From MPNO01 sp965205995 (lineage in GTDB: Bacteria > Pseudomonadota > Alphaproteobacteria > MPNO01), in the NCBI GenBank assembly GCA_965205995.1, contig OZ242200.1, positions 1,364,001-1,428,000 on the forward strand: a DNA stretch of 64,000 nucleotides. The letters are read 5' to 3'. Shown one piece after another: positions 1-11,873 of the stretch. Position numbers and translations under genes: made by a program. Each line of letters begins with the position of its first letter. The first letter of the stretch is position 1. Below the pieces are notes generated by a model. It did no database searches. It was not told the DNA's origin and worked only from the letters and a program-made list of their open reading frames with translations.

Positions 1-372
1 GATGCGGCTCGGCAGGGATTTGAGGAACCAGATATGGGCAACCGGCGCGGCCAGCTCGATATGGCCCATCCGCTCGCGGCGGACTTTGGAGAGGGTGACC
101 TCGACGCCGCATTTCTCGCAGATGATGCCGCGATACTTCATCCGCTTGTATTTGCCGCACAGGCATTCGTAGTCCTTGATCGGGCCGAAAATCCGGGCGC
201 AGAACAGCCCGTCGCGCTCCGGCTTGAAGGTGCGGTAGTTGATGGTTTCCGGCTTCTTGATCTCGCCATAGGACCATGAACGGATGCGGTCCGGGCTGGC
301 GATGGAGATGCAAATCTCGTCGAAGCTTTGCGCGTTGCCGATCTGCCCGAAGATGTTGATGAGCTCGTTCAT
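1..372 (-). CDS. rpoC: RNA polymerase subunit beta' (5' part only)
   Basis: This is the first 124 codons of the beta' subunit; the rest lies beyond the window edge. The start ATG at 372 gives MNELINIFGQ, a typical alphaproteobacterial RpoC N-terminus. The N-terminal zinc ribbon is visible (CLCGKYKRMKYRG followed by CEKCGVE), then RERMGHIELAAPVAHIW, all strongly conserved. It follows rpoB on the same strand after 60 bases, so the two are co-transcribed as the last genes of the secE-nusG-rplKAJL-rpoBC block. Identity is certain; nothing can be said about the catalytic NADFDGD region, which is outside the window. Confidence 0.97.
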   Translation of the reverse strand, partial: MNELINIFGQIGNAQSFDEICISIASPDRIRSWSYGEIKKPETINYRTFKPERDGLFCARIFGPIKDYECLCGKYKRMKYRGIICEKCGVEVTLSKVRRERMGHIELAAPVAHIWFLKSLPSRI

Positions 373-432
373 GATTTCATCCTTTGCGTGGCCGAGTTGC
401 CTGCTGTCCGTCGATTGCTGCCCGGCGGTCCC

Positions 433-4605
<4,173 letters not shown>

Positions 4606-4690
4606 CTCTTCAGGCGCGCGGAACGATGCGGCGGCGGCCGCCGTCGAGCGCGCAGCGAACTTTCGGACCCATCGGATTGCCGGCGGCGGC

Positions 4691-4736
4691 GCAAGCGCCC
4701 CGGCGCGCCGTCTCCGGCGCGCCGCGAGGCGCTTGC
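4691..4736 (-). promoter_or_regulatory. Long hairpin in the rplL-rpoB spacer (attenuator or RNase III site candidate)
   Basis: The spacer contains a 19-bp near-perfect hairpin. An outer stem of 9 bp pairs 4691-4699 with 4728-4736, a small internal loop follows, and an inner stem of 10 bp pairs 4701-4710 with 4715-4724. On the transcribed (minus) strand the loop is GAGA, a GNRA tetraloop. No U-run follows, so it is not a standard intrinsic terminator. In E. coli the same spacer carries a partial attenuator and an RNase III cleavage site; a similar role here is inferred from position and structure. Confidence 0.6.
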
Positions 4737-4762
4737 GTTGCCGAATTCGGCCTTGCGGCCAA

Positions 4763-5140
4763 CTACTTCACCTCGACGGTGGCTCCGGCACCCTCGAGCT
4801 TCTCCTTGATCTGTTCGGCCTCTTCCTTGGTCACCGCTTCCTTGACCGCGTTGGGCACTCCCTCGACGAGATCCTTCGCCTCCTTGAGCCCGAGCCCGGT
4901 GATCGCGCGGACTTCCTTGATGACGTTGATCTTCTTTTCGCCGAAGCTGACGAGGATCAGGTCGAACTCCGTCTTTTCCTCCTCGGCCGCGGCGCCGTCG
5001 GCCGGTGCGGCGGCGGCGACCGCGACGGGAGCCGCGGCGCTCACGCCCCACTTGTCCTCGAGCAGCTTGGACAGCTCCGCGGCCTCGATGACCGTCAACT
5101 GCGACAGGTCCTCGACCATTTGTTCAAGATTGGCAGCCAT
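4763..5140 (-). CDS. rplL: Ribosomal protein bL12 (L7/L12)
   Basis: Stalk protein of the large ribosomal subunit, 125 residues. The N-terminal dimerisation segment (MAANLEQMVEDLSQLTVIE) is followed by an Ala/Pro-rich flexible hinge at about residues 35-55. The C-terminal globular domain, which contacts translation factors, begins with EKTEFDLILVSFGEKK and has the conserved GLGLKEAKDLVEG. It lies 36 bases downstream of rplJ, whose product anchors L12 dimers to the ribosome. Its stop is followed by the hairpin-bearing spacer before rpoB. Confidence 0.98.
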   Translation of the reverse strand: MAANLEQMVEDLSQLTVIEAAELSKLLEDKWGVSAAAPVAVAAAAPADGAAAEEEKTEFDLILVSFGEKKINVIKEVRAITGLGLKEAKDLVEGVPNAVKEAVTKEEAEQIKEKLEGAGATVEVK

Positions 5141-5176
5141 TGTCTCGTTCTCCTCTCTGAATCCGATGCCCGGCCG

Positions 5177-5692
5177 TCAGGCCGCATCCTTGTCTGCATA
5201 GGCCCCCATTACGCGGGCCAACTGACCCGCCGGAGCCTGGAGCACGCCGGCGATCCTGGTCGCCGGCGTCTGGATCATGCCGACCAGCCGGCCCCTCAGC
5301 TCGTCGAGCGAGGGCAGCCTGGCCAGCGCGGTGACCGCGGCGGCGTCGAGCATTTGCTCGCCCAGACCGCCGCCCATGATGTCGAGTGCGTCGTTCTTGT
5401 CCGCGAAGTCGACCGCGACGCGCGCCGCGGCGACCGGATCGTCGGAATAGGCGATTGCGGTCGGGCCGACGAACAGACCGGTCAGGCCTTCGAAGGTCGT
5501 GCCTTTCAGCGCGAGCTTGGTCAGCCGGTTCTTCGTGACCTTGAAGCGTGCCCCGGCATCGCGCATTCGACGGCGGAGGTCGGTCGCCTGCGCGACCGAA
5601 AGGCCCACAGGCCTGGTGACCACCACCAGGTTCGTACCGCCGAACAGCGCGTTGAGCGAAGCGACCTGTTCTACCTTTTGCGCTCGGTTCAA
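5177..5692 (-). CDS. rplJ: Ribosomal protein uL10
   Basis: Stalk-base protein that binds 23S rRNA and carries L12 dimers. The start is taken as TTG at 5692, giving (M)NRAQKVEQVASLNALF and 171 residues, the usual family length. Seven bases upstream is a good Shine-Dalgarno, GAGGAGAG. The frame is open further upstream to about 5815, but that extension is unlike L10 and lies in the leader. A TTG start behind a structured leader suits the translational autoregulation by L10(L12)4 known in bacteria; that is inferred here, not shown. Confidence 0.95.
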   Translation of the reverse strand: MNRAQKVEQVASLNALFGGTNLVVVTRPVGLSVAQATDLRRRMRDAGARFKVTKNRLTKLALKGTTFEGLTGLFVGPTAIAYSDDPVAAARVAVDFADKNDALDIMGGGLGEQMLDAAAVTALARLPSLDELRGRLVGMIQTPATRIAGVLQAPAGQLARVMGAYADKDAA

Positions 5693-5956
5693 GGATCGTC
5701 TCTCCTCAGGGACCGGCAGCGCGGCGCCGCCGGTCGGGTTGCGACTGGACCCCCCTGACGGGGATCCGGCTTCCTGTCCCAGAAGCCCGAGCCGCCCGCG
5801 CCCGAACGAGCGCAACCGATGAACTCGCGACCCCTGTCTATGCGGGGCTTACCCGCCGGTTGCCCGGCGGCGCCTGCAGTCTCGGACAGGTCTCCTTCCC
5901 GGGCCGCGGCCCGGGTCGGACCGTTCCGCGCCGCCGGGCGGCGCGGGAATACTCGA
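5693..5956 (-). promoter_or_regulatory. rplA-rplJ leader with two hairpins (L10 leader candidate)
   Basis: This 264-base spacer holds no gene. Just after the rplA stop are two strong GC hairpins: stems 5926-5935 / 5937-5946, and an 18-base perfect palindrome at 5898-5915. Neither is followed by a U-run. Bacterial rplJ mRNAs typically have a leader bound by L10(L12)4 that limits translation, and the position and the weak TTG start fit. I could not confirm the kink-turn consensus by eye. It could also contain a secondary rplJ promoter or a partial terminator after rplKA. Confidence 0.45.
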
Positions 5957-6661
5957 TCAGCCCGACGCGCCGCCGATCACGCTCTGGACGTCGAGCCTGA
6001 TGCCCGGGCCCATCGTCGAGCTCAGTGCGGCGCGCTGGACATATGTCCCTTTCCCGCCGCTTGGCTTGGCCTTGACGATCGCATCGGCCAGCGCGCGAAT
6101 GTTTTCCTTCAGATCGTCCTCGGCGAAGCTCGCCTTGCCGATCCCGGCATGGATGATGCCGGCCTTCTCGACCCGGAACTCCACCTGCCCGCCCTTGGCG
6201 GCCTGGACCGCGGCGCCGACATCCTGGGTGACGGTGCCGACCTTGGGGTTGGGCATCAGCCCGCGCGGGCCGAGAATTTTGCCGAGCCTGCCGACCACCG
6301 CCATCATGTCGGGCGTCGCCACGCAGCGGTCGAATTCGATGGTCCCGCCCTGGATGGTCTCGGCGAGATCCTCGGCGCCGACCACATCCGCTCCCGCTTC
6401 GCGCGCCTCGTCCGCCTTGTCGCCGCGCGCGAAGACGGCGACCCGGACCGCCTTGCCGGTGCCCTTGGGGAGCGACACGACGCCCCGCACCATCTGGTCG
6501 GCGTGGCGCGGATCGACCCCCAGATTCATCGACAATTCGAAGGTCTCGTCGAACTTGGTGCTCGCCCGCTCCTTGAGCATGCTGACCGCCTCGTCGAGCT
6601 CGTAGAGCCGCTCGCGGTCGATCCCCTCATAGGCCTTGGTCAGGCGCTTTCCCTTTGCCAT
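5957..6661 (-). CDS. rplA: Ribosomal protein uL1
   Basis: L1 stalk protein of the 50S subunit, 234 residues, full length. The start MAKGKRLTKAYEGIDRERLY is typical of alphaproteobacteria and is preceded by GGAG. Conserved blocks include the FDETFELSMNLGVDP segment near residue 40 and GRLGKILGPRGLMPNPKVGT near residue 130. In bacteria L1 also represses the L11-L1 message. It lies 4 bases after rplK, so the two are a translationally linked pair. Confidence 0.98.
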   Translation of the reverse strand: MAKGKRLTKAYEGIDRERLYELDEAVSMLKERASTKFDETFELSMNLGVDPRHADQMVRGVVSLPKGTGKAVRVAVFARGDKADEAREAGADVVGAEDLAETIQGGTIEFDRCVATPDMMAVVGRLGKILGPRGLMPNPKVGTVTQDVGAAVQAAKGGQVEFRVEKAGIIHAGIGKASFAEDDLKENIRALADAIVKAKPSGGKGTYVQRAALSSTMGPGIRLDVQSVIGGASG

Positions 6662-6665
6662 CGGC

Positions 6666-7094
6666 TTACTCCATCACCTGCACGCCCATCGACCGCGCGG
6701 TACCCGCGAGCATCTTGCACGCGGCCTCGACATCGTTGGCGTTGAGGTCGACCATCTTCTTCTCGGCGATTTCCCGAAGCTGCGACATGCGGACCGCGCC
6801 CACCATGGTACGGCCGGGCTCCTGCGAACCCGCGCCGAGCTTCGCCGCCTGCTTGATGAAATAGGACGCCGGCGGCGTCTTCGTTTCGAACGAAAACGAC
6901 CGGTCGGCATAGACCGTGATCACCGTCGGGATCGGCACGCCCTGTTCCTGGTTCTGCGTTTGCGCGTTGAACGCCTTGCAGAATTCCATGATGTTGACGC
7001 CCTGCTGGCCGAGCGCAGGCCCGATCGGCGGCGACGGGTTCGCCTGCCCGGAAGGCACCTGTAGTTTGATGAGACCTGAAATCTTCTTTGCCAT
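6666..7094 (-). CDS. rplK: Ribosomal protein uL11
   Basis: L11 binds the GTPase-associated centre of 23S rRNA. It has 142 residues, with the N-terminal proline-rich segment (SGQANPSPPIGPALGQQGVN) that carries thiostrepton sensitivity in the family, and a C-terminal rRNA-binding domain containing TVGAVRMSQLREIAEKK-like sequence (here MVGAVRMSQLREIAEKKM). It follows nusG by 45 bases and is directly upstream of rplA. Confidence 0.98.
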   Translation of the reverse strand: MAKKISGLIKLQVPSGQANPSPPIGPALGQQGVNIMEFCKAFNAQTQNQEQGVPIPTVITVYADRSFSFETKTPPASYFIKQAAKLGAGSQEPGRTMVGAVRMSQLREIAEKKMVDLNANDVEAACKMLAGTARSMGVQVME

Positions 7095-7139
7095 CGTTCG
7101 ACCGCCGCCTCAGAATTCCACCGTTTCGCCGCCCGGCCG

Positions 7140-7676
7140 CTAGAGCTTTTCGACCTGGGCGTATTCGAGCTCGACCGGGGTCGAGCGACCGAAGATCGAC
7201 ACCGCCACCTTGAGCCGCGCGCGTTCCTCGTCGATCTCCTCCACCGTGCCGTTGAACGAGGTGAAGGGCCCGTCGCTGACCCGGACCTGCTCGCCGACAT
7301 CGAAGGTGATCGACGGCTTGGGCCGCTCGACGCCCTCCTGCACCTGGCGCAGGATGCGCTGCGTCTCGGCCTCGGAAATCGGCGAGGGCTTGCCGCGCCC
7401 GCCGCCGCCGAGAAAGCCGGTGACCTTGGGCGTGTCCTTCACCAGATGCCAGGTCTCGTCGGTCAGATCCATCTTGATCAGGACATAGCCGGGGAAGAAC
7501 TTGCGATCGGCGCGCACCTTGGCGCCGCGCCGCATCCGCACCACCTCCTCGGTCGGCACCAGGACCTCGTCGAACATGTCGTCCAGATGCTTCTGCGCCG
7601 CCTGTTCGCGGATCGACTGGGCAACCTTGTTCTCGAAGCCGGAATAGACGTGGATCACGTACCATTGCGCCGTCAT
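7140..7676 (-). CDS. nusG: Transcription termination/antitermination factor NusG
   Basis: NusG binds RNA polymerase and couples it to Rho or ribosomal protein S10. The 178-residue protein has the N-terminal NGN domain (QWYVIHVYSGFENKVAQ at residues 4-20; FFPGYVLIKM) and a C-terminal KOW domain (VRVSDGPFTSFNGTVEEID). A short glycine-rich linker (LGGGGRGKP) joins the two. It starts 3 bases downstream of the secE stop, the standard secE-nusG pairing. Confidence 0.98.
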   Translation of the reverse strand: MTAQWYVIHVYSGFENKVAQSIREQAAQKHLDDMFDEVLVPTEEVVRMRRGAKVRADRKFFPGYVLIKMDLTDETWHLVKDTPKVTGFLGGGGRGKPSPISEAETQRILRQVQEGVERPKPSITFDVGEQVRVSDGPFTSFNGTVEEIDEERARLKVAVSIFGRSTPVELEYAQVEKL

Positions 7677-7679
7677 CTC

Positions 7680-7877
7680 CTAGCCCCCGAGACCGAGCAC
7701 CGCGCGGACCCCGACCGAGAGGATCTGATCCACGACGAAGAAGAACAGCGCCGCGAGGGCGACGAAGATGAAAACCATCACCGTCGTCACGGCGGTCTCC
7801 CGCCGGCTCGGCCAGGTCACCCTGGCGACCTCGCGCCTGACCTGCTGAACGAATTCTATGGGGCTGATTTTCGCCAT
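7680..7877 (-). CDS. secE: Preprotein translocase subunit SecE
   Basis: Small single-span component of the SecYEG channel. The start is set at 7877 (MAKISPIEFVQQVRREV), giving 65 residues, normal for one-helix SecE. The amphipathic helix with VTWPSRRETAVTT is the family signature and is followed by one membrane span (VMVFIFVALAALFFFVVDQI). An in-frame upstream ATG at 7919 would add 14 unrelated residues and is unlikely. It lies between tRNA-Trp and nusG, as in most proteobacteria. Confidence 0.96.
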   Translation of the reverse strand: MAKISPIEFVQQVRREVARVTWPSRRETAVTTVMVFIFVALAALFFFVVDQILSVGVRAVLGLGG

Positions 7878-7923
7878 TTCGCCTCGATTGCCCTCGACCG
7901 TCCCCATCGGACACCGCATCGGC

Positions 7924-7999
7924 TGGCAGGAGTGGAGGGACTCGAACCCACAACCCCCGGTTTTGGAGACCGGTGCTCTGCCAATTGAGCTACACTCCT
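7924..7999 (-). tRNA. tRNA-Trp (CCA)
   Basis: A 76-nt tRNA on the minus strand. The acceptor stem AGGAGTG pairs with CACTCCT, the 3' CCA is encoded, and the anticodon loop reads CTCCAAA with anticodon CCA. The T-arm GGTTCGAGTC is standard. It lies between tuf and secE, which is the usual alphaproteobacterial and enterobacterial-type arrangement. Confidence 0.98.
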
Positions 8000-8034
8000 G
8001 GGGCCGTGCCCGTCGTCTCCGGGTTAAAAATGCG

Positions 8035-9225
8035 CTATTCGATGATTTGTGCGACGACGCCGGCGCCGACGGTACGGCCGCCCTCGCGGATGGCGAAGCG
8101 CAGACCCTCGTCCATCGCGATCGGCACGATCAGCTCGACATCCATCGACACGTTGTCGCCCGGCATCACCATCTCCGTCCCCTCCGGCAGCGCGACCTGA
8201 CCCGTCACATCCGTCGTCCGGAAGTAGAACTGAGGACGGTAGTTGGTGAAGAACGGCGTGTGACGGCCACCCTCCTCCTTGGTCAGGATATACGCTTCGG
8301 CCTTGAACTTCGTGTGCGGCGTGATCGAGCCCGGACGCGCCAATACCTGGCCCCGCTCGACGTCCGTCCGACCCACGCCGCGCAGAAGACAACCGACATT
8401 GTCCCCCGCCTCGCCCGAGTCCAAAAGCTTGCGGAACATCTCGACGCCGGTGACCACCGTCTTCGACGTCTCCTTCAATCCGACGATCTCAACCTCTTCC
8501 CCGACATTGATCGTCCCACGCTCGATCCGGCCCGTCACAACCGTGCCGCGGCCCGAGATCGAAAACACGTCCTCGATCGGCATCAGAAACGCCATGTCCT
8601 TCGGACGGTCCGGCTGCGGCACGTAGTCGTCAACCGCACCCATCAGCTCCAGAACCGATCCCGTCCCCGTCGCACCCTCGCCGCCCTCAAGTGCCTCAAG
8701 CGCAGACCCCCGCACCACCGGGATGTCGTCCCCCGGGAAGTCGTAGCTCGACAACAGCTCCCGCACCTCAAGCTCGACAAGTTCAAGGATCTCCTCGTCG
8801 TCAACCTGGTCAACCTTGTTCATGTAGACGACGATCGCCGGAACCCCCACCTGGCGCGCCAGGAGAATGTGCTCCCGGGTCTGCGGCATCGGGCCGTCCG
8901 CCGCCGAAACCACCAGGATCGCACCGTCCATCTGCGCCGCGCCGGTGATCATGTTCTTCACGTAATCCGCGTGACCCGGGCAATCCACATGCGCGTAATG
9001 CCGCGCTTCCGTCTCGTACTCGACATGCGCCGTCGCGATCGTGATCCCGCGAGCCTTCTCCTCGGGCGCCTTGTCGATCTGGTCGTACGACGTGAACTCG
9101 GCCCCGCCGGTCTCCGCCAAAACCCGCGTAATCGCCGCCGTCAACGTCGTCTTGCCATGATCCACATGGCCAATCGTCCCGACATTGCAGTGCGGCTTCG
9201 TACGCTGAAACTTCGCCTTCGCCAT
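8035..9225 (-). CDS. tuf: Elongation factor Tu
   Basis: GTPase that delivers aminoacyl-tRNA to the ribosome. It has 396 residues from the ATG at 9225 (MAKAKFQRTKPHCNVGTIGH). G motifs are intact: GHVDHGKT (G1), RGITI (G2), DCPGHAD (G3), NKVD (G4) and GSAL (G5). Domain 2 and 3 landmarks follow (GRGTVVTGRIERG; PGDNVSMDVELI). The gene sits between tRNA-Gly and tRNA-Trp, the tufB-type locus. Whether a second tuf copy exists cannot be told from this window. Confidence 0.98.
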   Translation of the reverse strand: MAKAKFQRTKPHCNVGTIGHVDHGKTTLTAAITRVLAETGGAEFTSYDQIDKAPEEKARGITIATAHVEYETEARHYAHVDCPGHADYVKNMITGAAQMDGAILVVSAADGPMPQTREHILLARQVGVPAIVVYMNKVDQVDDEEILELVELEVRELLSSYDFPGDDIPVVRGSALEALEGGEGATGTGSVLELMGAVDDYVPQPDRPKDMAFLMPIEDVFSISGRGTVVTGRIERGTINVGEEVEIVGLKETSKTVVTGVEMFRKLLDSGEAGDNVGCLLRGVGRTDVERGQVLARPGSITPHTKFKAEAYILTKEEGGRHTPFFTNYRPQFYFRTTDVTGQVALPEGTEMVMPGDNVSMDVELIVPIAMDEGLRFAIREGGRTVGAGVVAQIIE

Positions 9226-9289
9226 CTCAATCTTTCCCCGGTCTGGGTTGGCACGCCGGGCCGGCAGGCGGACCCGCGCAGACAGTGGT

Positions 9290-9363
9290 TGGAGCGGGTG
9301 ATGGGGATCGAACCCACACAACCAGCTTGGAAGGCTGGGGCTCTACCATTGAGCTACACCCGC
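9290..9363 (-). tRNA. tRNA-Gly (TCC)
   Basis: A 74-nt tRNA on the minus strand. The acceptor stem GCGGGTG pairs with CACCCGC, the discriminator is T, CCA is encoded, and the anticodon loop CTTCCAA gives anticodon TCC. It lies 64 bases upstream of the tuf start in the same transcript. Confidence 0.98.
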
Positions 9364-9470
9364 GCGACGTTCCTGGGCCTTTCGCTGCCCTAGGCCTTTC
9401 GCTGCAATGGCCGTTCCCTCCGCCAAACGCCCCGGGCCCCCGTACCCGCCTGAACACCGCCGTGAAGGGC

Positions 9471-9556
9471 TGGTGGAGGGGGTTGGATTCGAACCAACGT
9501 AGGCAAACGCCAACGGGTTTACAGCCCGTCCCCTTTAGCCACTCGGGCACCCCTCC
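9471..9556 (-). tRNA. tRNA-Tyr (GTA)
   Basis: An 86-nt tRNA on the minus strand with the long variable arm of bacterial tRNA-Tyr. The acceptor stem GGAGGGG pairs with CCCCTCC, CCA is encoded, and the anticodon loop CTGTAAA gives GTA. It is the first gene of the tufB-type operon. Confidence 0.97.
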
Positions 9557-9706
9557 GGACCCGCCGAAACGCCTGCGCAACTTTGGATCCGCCGAACTAG
9601 GCGATTTGCCCCTCCATGTCAACGACAGGAAATGAGCGAAAGCGCCCGTCCCGGACCATGGGAGGTGCGCCATGCAGGATTAGCTGTTCGATCAATGACG
9701 TTGGCA

Positions 9707-9735
9707 TTTATAGTCTTTTCCATGACGCGAAACAA
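9707..9735 (-). promoter_or_regulatory. Sigma-70-type promoter of the tRNA-Tyr-tuf-rpoBC operon
   Basis: On the minus strand a -35 element TTGTTT (9730-9735) is separated by exactly 17 bases from a -10 element TATAAA (9707-9712). Transcription would start near 9700, about 145 bases before the tRNA-Tyr 5' end. It overlaps the first codons of the divergent rlmB, so the two genes share a compact start region. This is a prediction from consensus match and spacing. Confidence 0.55.
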
Positions 9736-10465
9736 GGGTCCACGGGTAGGGCGGGGAAGCCGCAACGCGGTCTGGCTGTACGGTCGCCACGCGGTGACCG
9801 CGGCGCTCGCCAATCCCGAGCGCAAGCGGCTTCGCTTCCTTGCCGAGAGCGAGGCGGCGACGCCCTACGCCGCGCACGCGCCGGAGATCGCCGACCGCGC
9901 GACGCTGCGCCAGATTCTGCCGGACGGCGCCGTCCATCAGGGGCTTGCCCTGCTCGCCGAGCCGCTCGCCGATGCCGGGATCGAATCGCTGCTGAGCGCG
10001 GCGGAAGCCCGCGAACGCGCGGCGGCGATCGTCCTCGACCGGGTGCAGGACCCGCAAAACGTGGGCGCGGTGCTCAGGAGCGCGGCGGCGCTCGGCGCGC
10101 TCGCCATGGTGATCCCGGCCCGCCACGCCCCGCCGGAGACCGGCGCGCTGGCCAAGGCGGCCTCGGGCGCGCTCGAAACCGTGCCGGTGATCCGGGTCGT
10201 CAACCTCGCCCGCGCGCTGGACGCGATGAAGGCGCGCGGGTTCTGGAGCGTGGGCCTCGACGCCGGGGCGGAGACCGTCCTCGCGCCCGGCGCTCTGCCG
10301 GACCGTTGCGCCCTGGTGCTCGGCGCGGAGGGGAGCGGGCTGCGCCGGCTGACGGCGGAGACCTGCGATCTCCTGCTGCGAATCCCGATGGCCTCCGGGG
10401 CGGCGAGCCTCAACGTCTCGGCTGCCGCCGCCATCGCGCTCTACGCCCACGCCCAAGCGGGGTAG
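9722..10465 (+). CDS. rlmB: 23S rRNA 2'-O-ribose methyltransferase, SpoU/TrmH family (RlmB-like)
   Basis: SAM-dependent SpoU-family enzyme with the deep trefoil-knot fold; RlmB methylates G2251 of 23S rRNA. The start is set at the ATG at 9722 (MTRNKGPRVGRGSRN), giving 247 residues. An upstream in-frame ATG at 9632 would add 30 atypical residues. An N-terminal substrate-binding region begins VWLYGRHAVTAALANPER. The catalytic region has LDRVQDPQNVGAVLRSAAALG, then VLGAEGSGLRRL and IPMASGAASLNVSAAAAIALY, the three SpoU motifs. The gene is divergent from the tRNA-Tyr operon. RlmB is the likeliest paralogue, but another SpoU enzyme is possible. Confidence 0.88.
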   Translation: MTRNKGPRVGRGSRNAVWLYGRHAVTAALANPERKRLRFLAESEAATPYAAHAPEIADRATLRQILPDGAVHQGLALLAEPLADAGIESLLSAAEARERAAAIVLDRVQDPQNVGAVLRSAAALGALAMVIPARHAPPETGALAKAASGALETVPVIRVVNLARALDAMKARGFWSVGLDAGAETVLAPGALPDRCALVLGAEGSGLRRLTAETCDLLLRIPMASGAASLNVSAAAAIALYAHAQAG

Positions 10466-10466
10466 G

Positions 10467-11873
10467 TCAGGCGGCGATCTCGCGGTAGAGCGCGCGCACC
10501 GCCTGGACGAAACAATCCATCGGCGCGGCGGTGATGCCGGCGCCGATCTGGCCGATACCGGCTTCCCTGTGGGCGATCCCGGTATTGACGATCGGCAGCA
10601 CCCCGCTATCGGCGACCCTGCGCGCATCGATTCCCGCCGGCGCCGCCGCGAAATCGAGGATGGGCAGAGTGAAGGCGGGGTTCTCGCCCAGCGTGACAGC
10701 GCGCATCTCGCGGCTGGCGGCGATCGCCTCGGCCGGGCTGCCGCCGACAAACTGGACGATCGCCGGCGCCGCCGCCATCGCGAACCCGCCGAGCCCGGCG
10801 GTCTCGGTGATCGCGCTGTCGCCGATGTCGCGCGCGGCGTCTTCCTTGCCGAAGCCGGAGAAGTAGAGCCCCTCGACGACCGGCGCGGCGGTGGTGAACC
10901 AGCGATCGCCGGTCGCGCTCATCTGGATGCCGAAATCCACCCCGTTGCGCGCCATCGCGGTCACCATCGAGGAGAATTCCACGCCGCGCGCGGCATCGAG
11001 CATCGCCTTGCAGGCGGCCATCGAGAGATTGATGAAGAAATGGTCGTTGCCGGCGATGAACGCGAATGCCCGGGCGATGCTGTCGGGCTCGGCGCCGGAG
11101 CGGAGCGCCGGCGGCACCAGGCGCTTGAAGAGCAGCGCGGTCGCGGCGGCGTTGCGGTTATGCGCCTCGTCGCCCATATGCAGCGCCTGGGCGATCAGCG
11201 GCTTGAGCTCGATCGGCCCGTGCGCATCCAGCGCGCGCGCCAGCACATCCGCCAGCTCGCCCCGCATCCAGCGCAGCCGCTCGATCACCTCGGGGCCGTT
11301 GGCGCCGAAGCGCAGCACCTTTCCCAGCCCCTCGTTGAGACCCGAACAGGCGATATTGCCGGCATCGGCGTTCTCGACGATCCACATCGGCATCGACGGC
11401 GAGGTGACGCCCGACATGGGCCCGACCGCCGCGTGGTGGTGGCAGGAATCGAATTCGATGCCGCCCGAATCGGCGAGATCGCGCGCGCCGTCGAGATCGT
11501 CGGCCCAGCCTTCGAACAGGATCGCCCCGAGCACCGCGCCCCGCATCGGACCGCACATCTCCGCCCAGGCGACCGGCGGGCCGGCATGGAGGATGGTGCG
11601 CGCGCCGATCCCGGACAGCGCGTCGATCGCGGGGGCGATTCCGGTGACCGAGGGCCGGGCGGCGAGGAACCGGTCGAACGCGGTCCGGTTGGCGGCCTCG
11701 ATCCGGGGATCGTCCACCATCTCCGCGAGTTGCATGCCGGCCTCGCGCGATCCGTCCGCCGGGGGGCGCCAGTCGATGTCGACGGCGCTGCCGCCCGCCG
11801 CCCGGATCGCCTCGCCGAACGCGCCGATGCCGAGATTGAGCACCGCGGGGCCGCTCGGGGCGCCGGCGCTCAC
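10467..11873 (-). CDS. DUF1116 / YlbE (AllG)-family protein
   Basis: 468 residues from GTG 11873. The GTG overlaps the TGA of the upstream FdrA-like gene (GTGA), and GGGAGCGG precedes it, so the two are translationally coupled. The family (DUF1116; YlbE in E. coli) occurs next to FdrA, and the E. coli pair has been linked to transcarbamoylation of oxamate during allantoin breakdown. Conserved glycine-rich and polar stretches include GCPGIIAP-like context upstream in the operon and, here, ACSGLNEGLGKVLRFG and FINLSMAACKAMLDAA. No signal peptide or membrane span is evident. The third E. coli partner (YlbF/DUF2877) and a carbamate kinase are absent from the neighbourhood, so the exact reaction is open. 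Confidence 0.82.
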   Translation of the reverse strand: MSAGAPSGPAVLNLGIGAFGEAIRAAGGSAVDIDWRPPADGSREAGMQLAEMVDDPRIEAANRTAFDRFLAARPSVTGIAPAIDALSGIGARTILHAGPPVAWAEMCGPMRGAVLGAILFEGWADDLDGARDLADSGGIEFDSCHHHAAVGPMSGVTSPSMPMWIVENADAGNIACSGLNEGLGKVLRFGANGPEVIERLRWMRGELADVLARALDAHGPIELKPLIAQALHMGDEAHNRNAAATALLFKRLVPPALRSGAEPDSIARAFAFIAGNDHFFINLSMAACKAMLDAARGVEFSSMVTAMARNGVDFGIQMSATGDRWFTTAAPVVEGLYFSGFGKEDAARDIGDSAITETAGLGGFAMAAAPAIVQFVGGSPAEAIAASREMRAVTLGENPAFTLPILDFAAAPAGIDARRVADSGVLPIVNTGIAHREAGIGQIGAGITAAPMDCFVQAVRALYREIAA

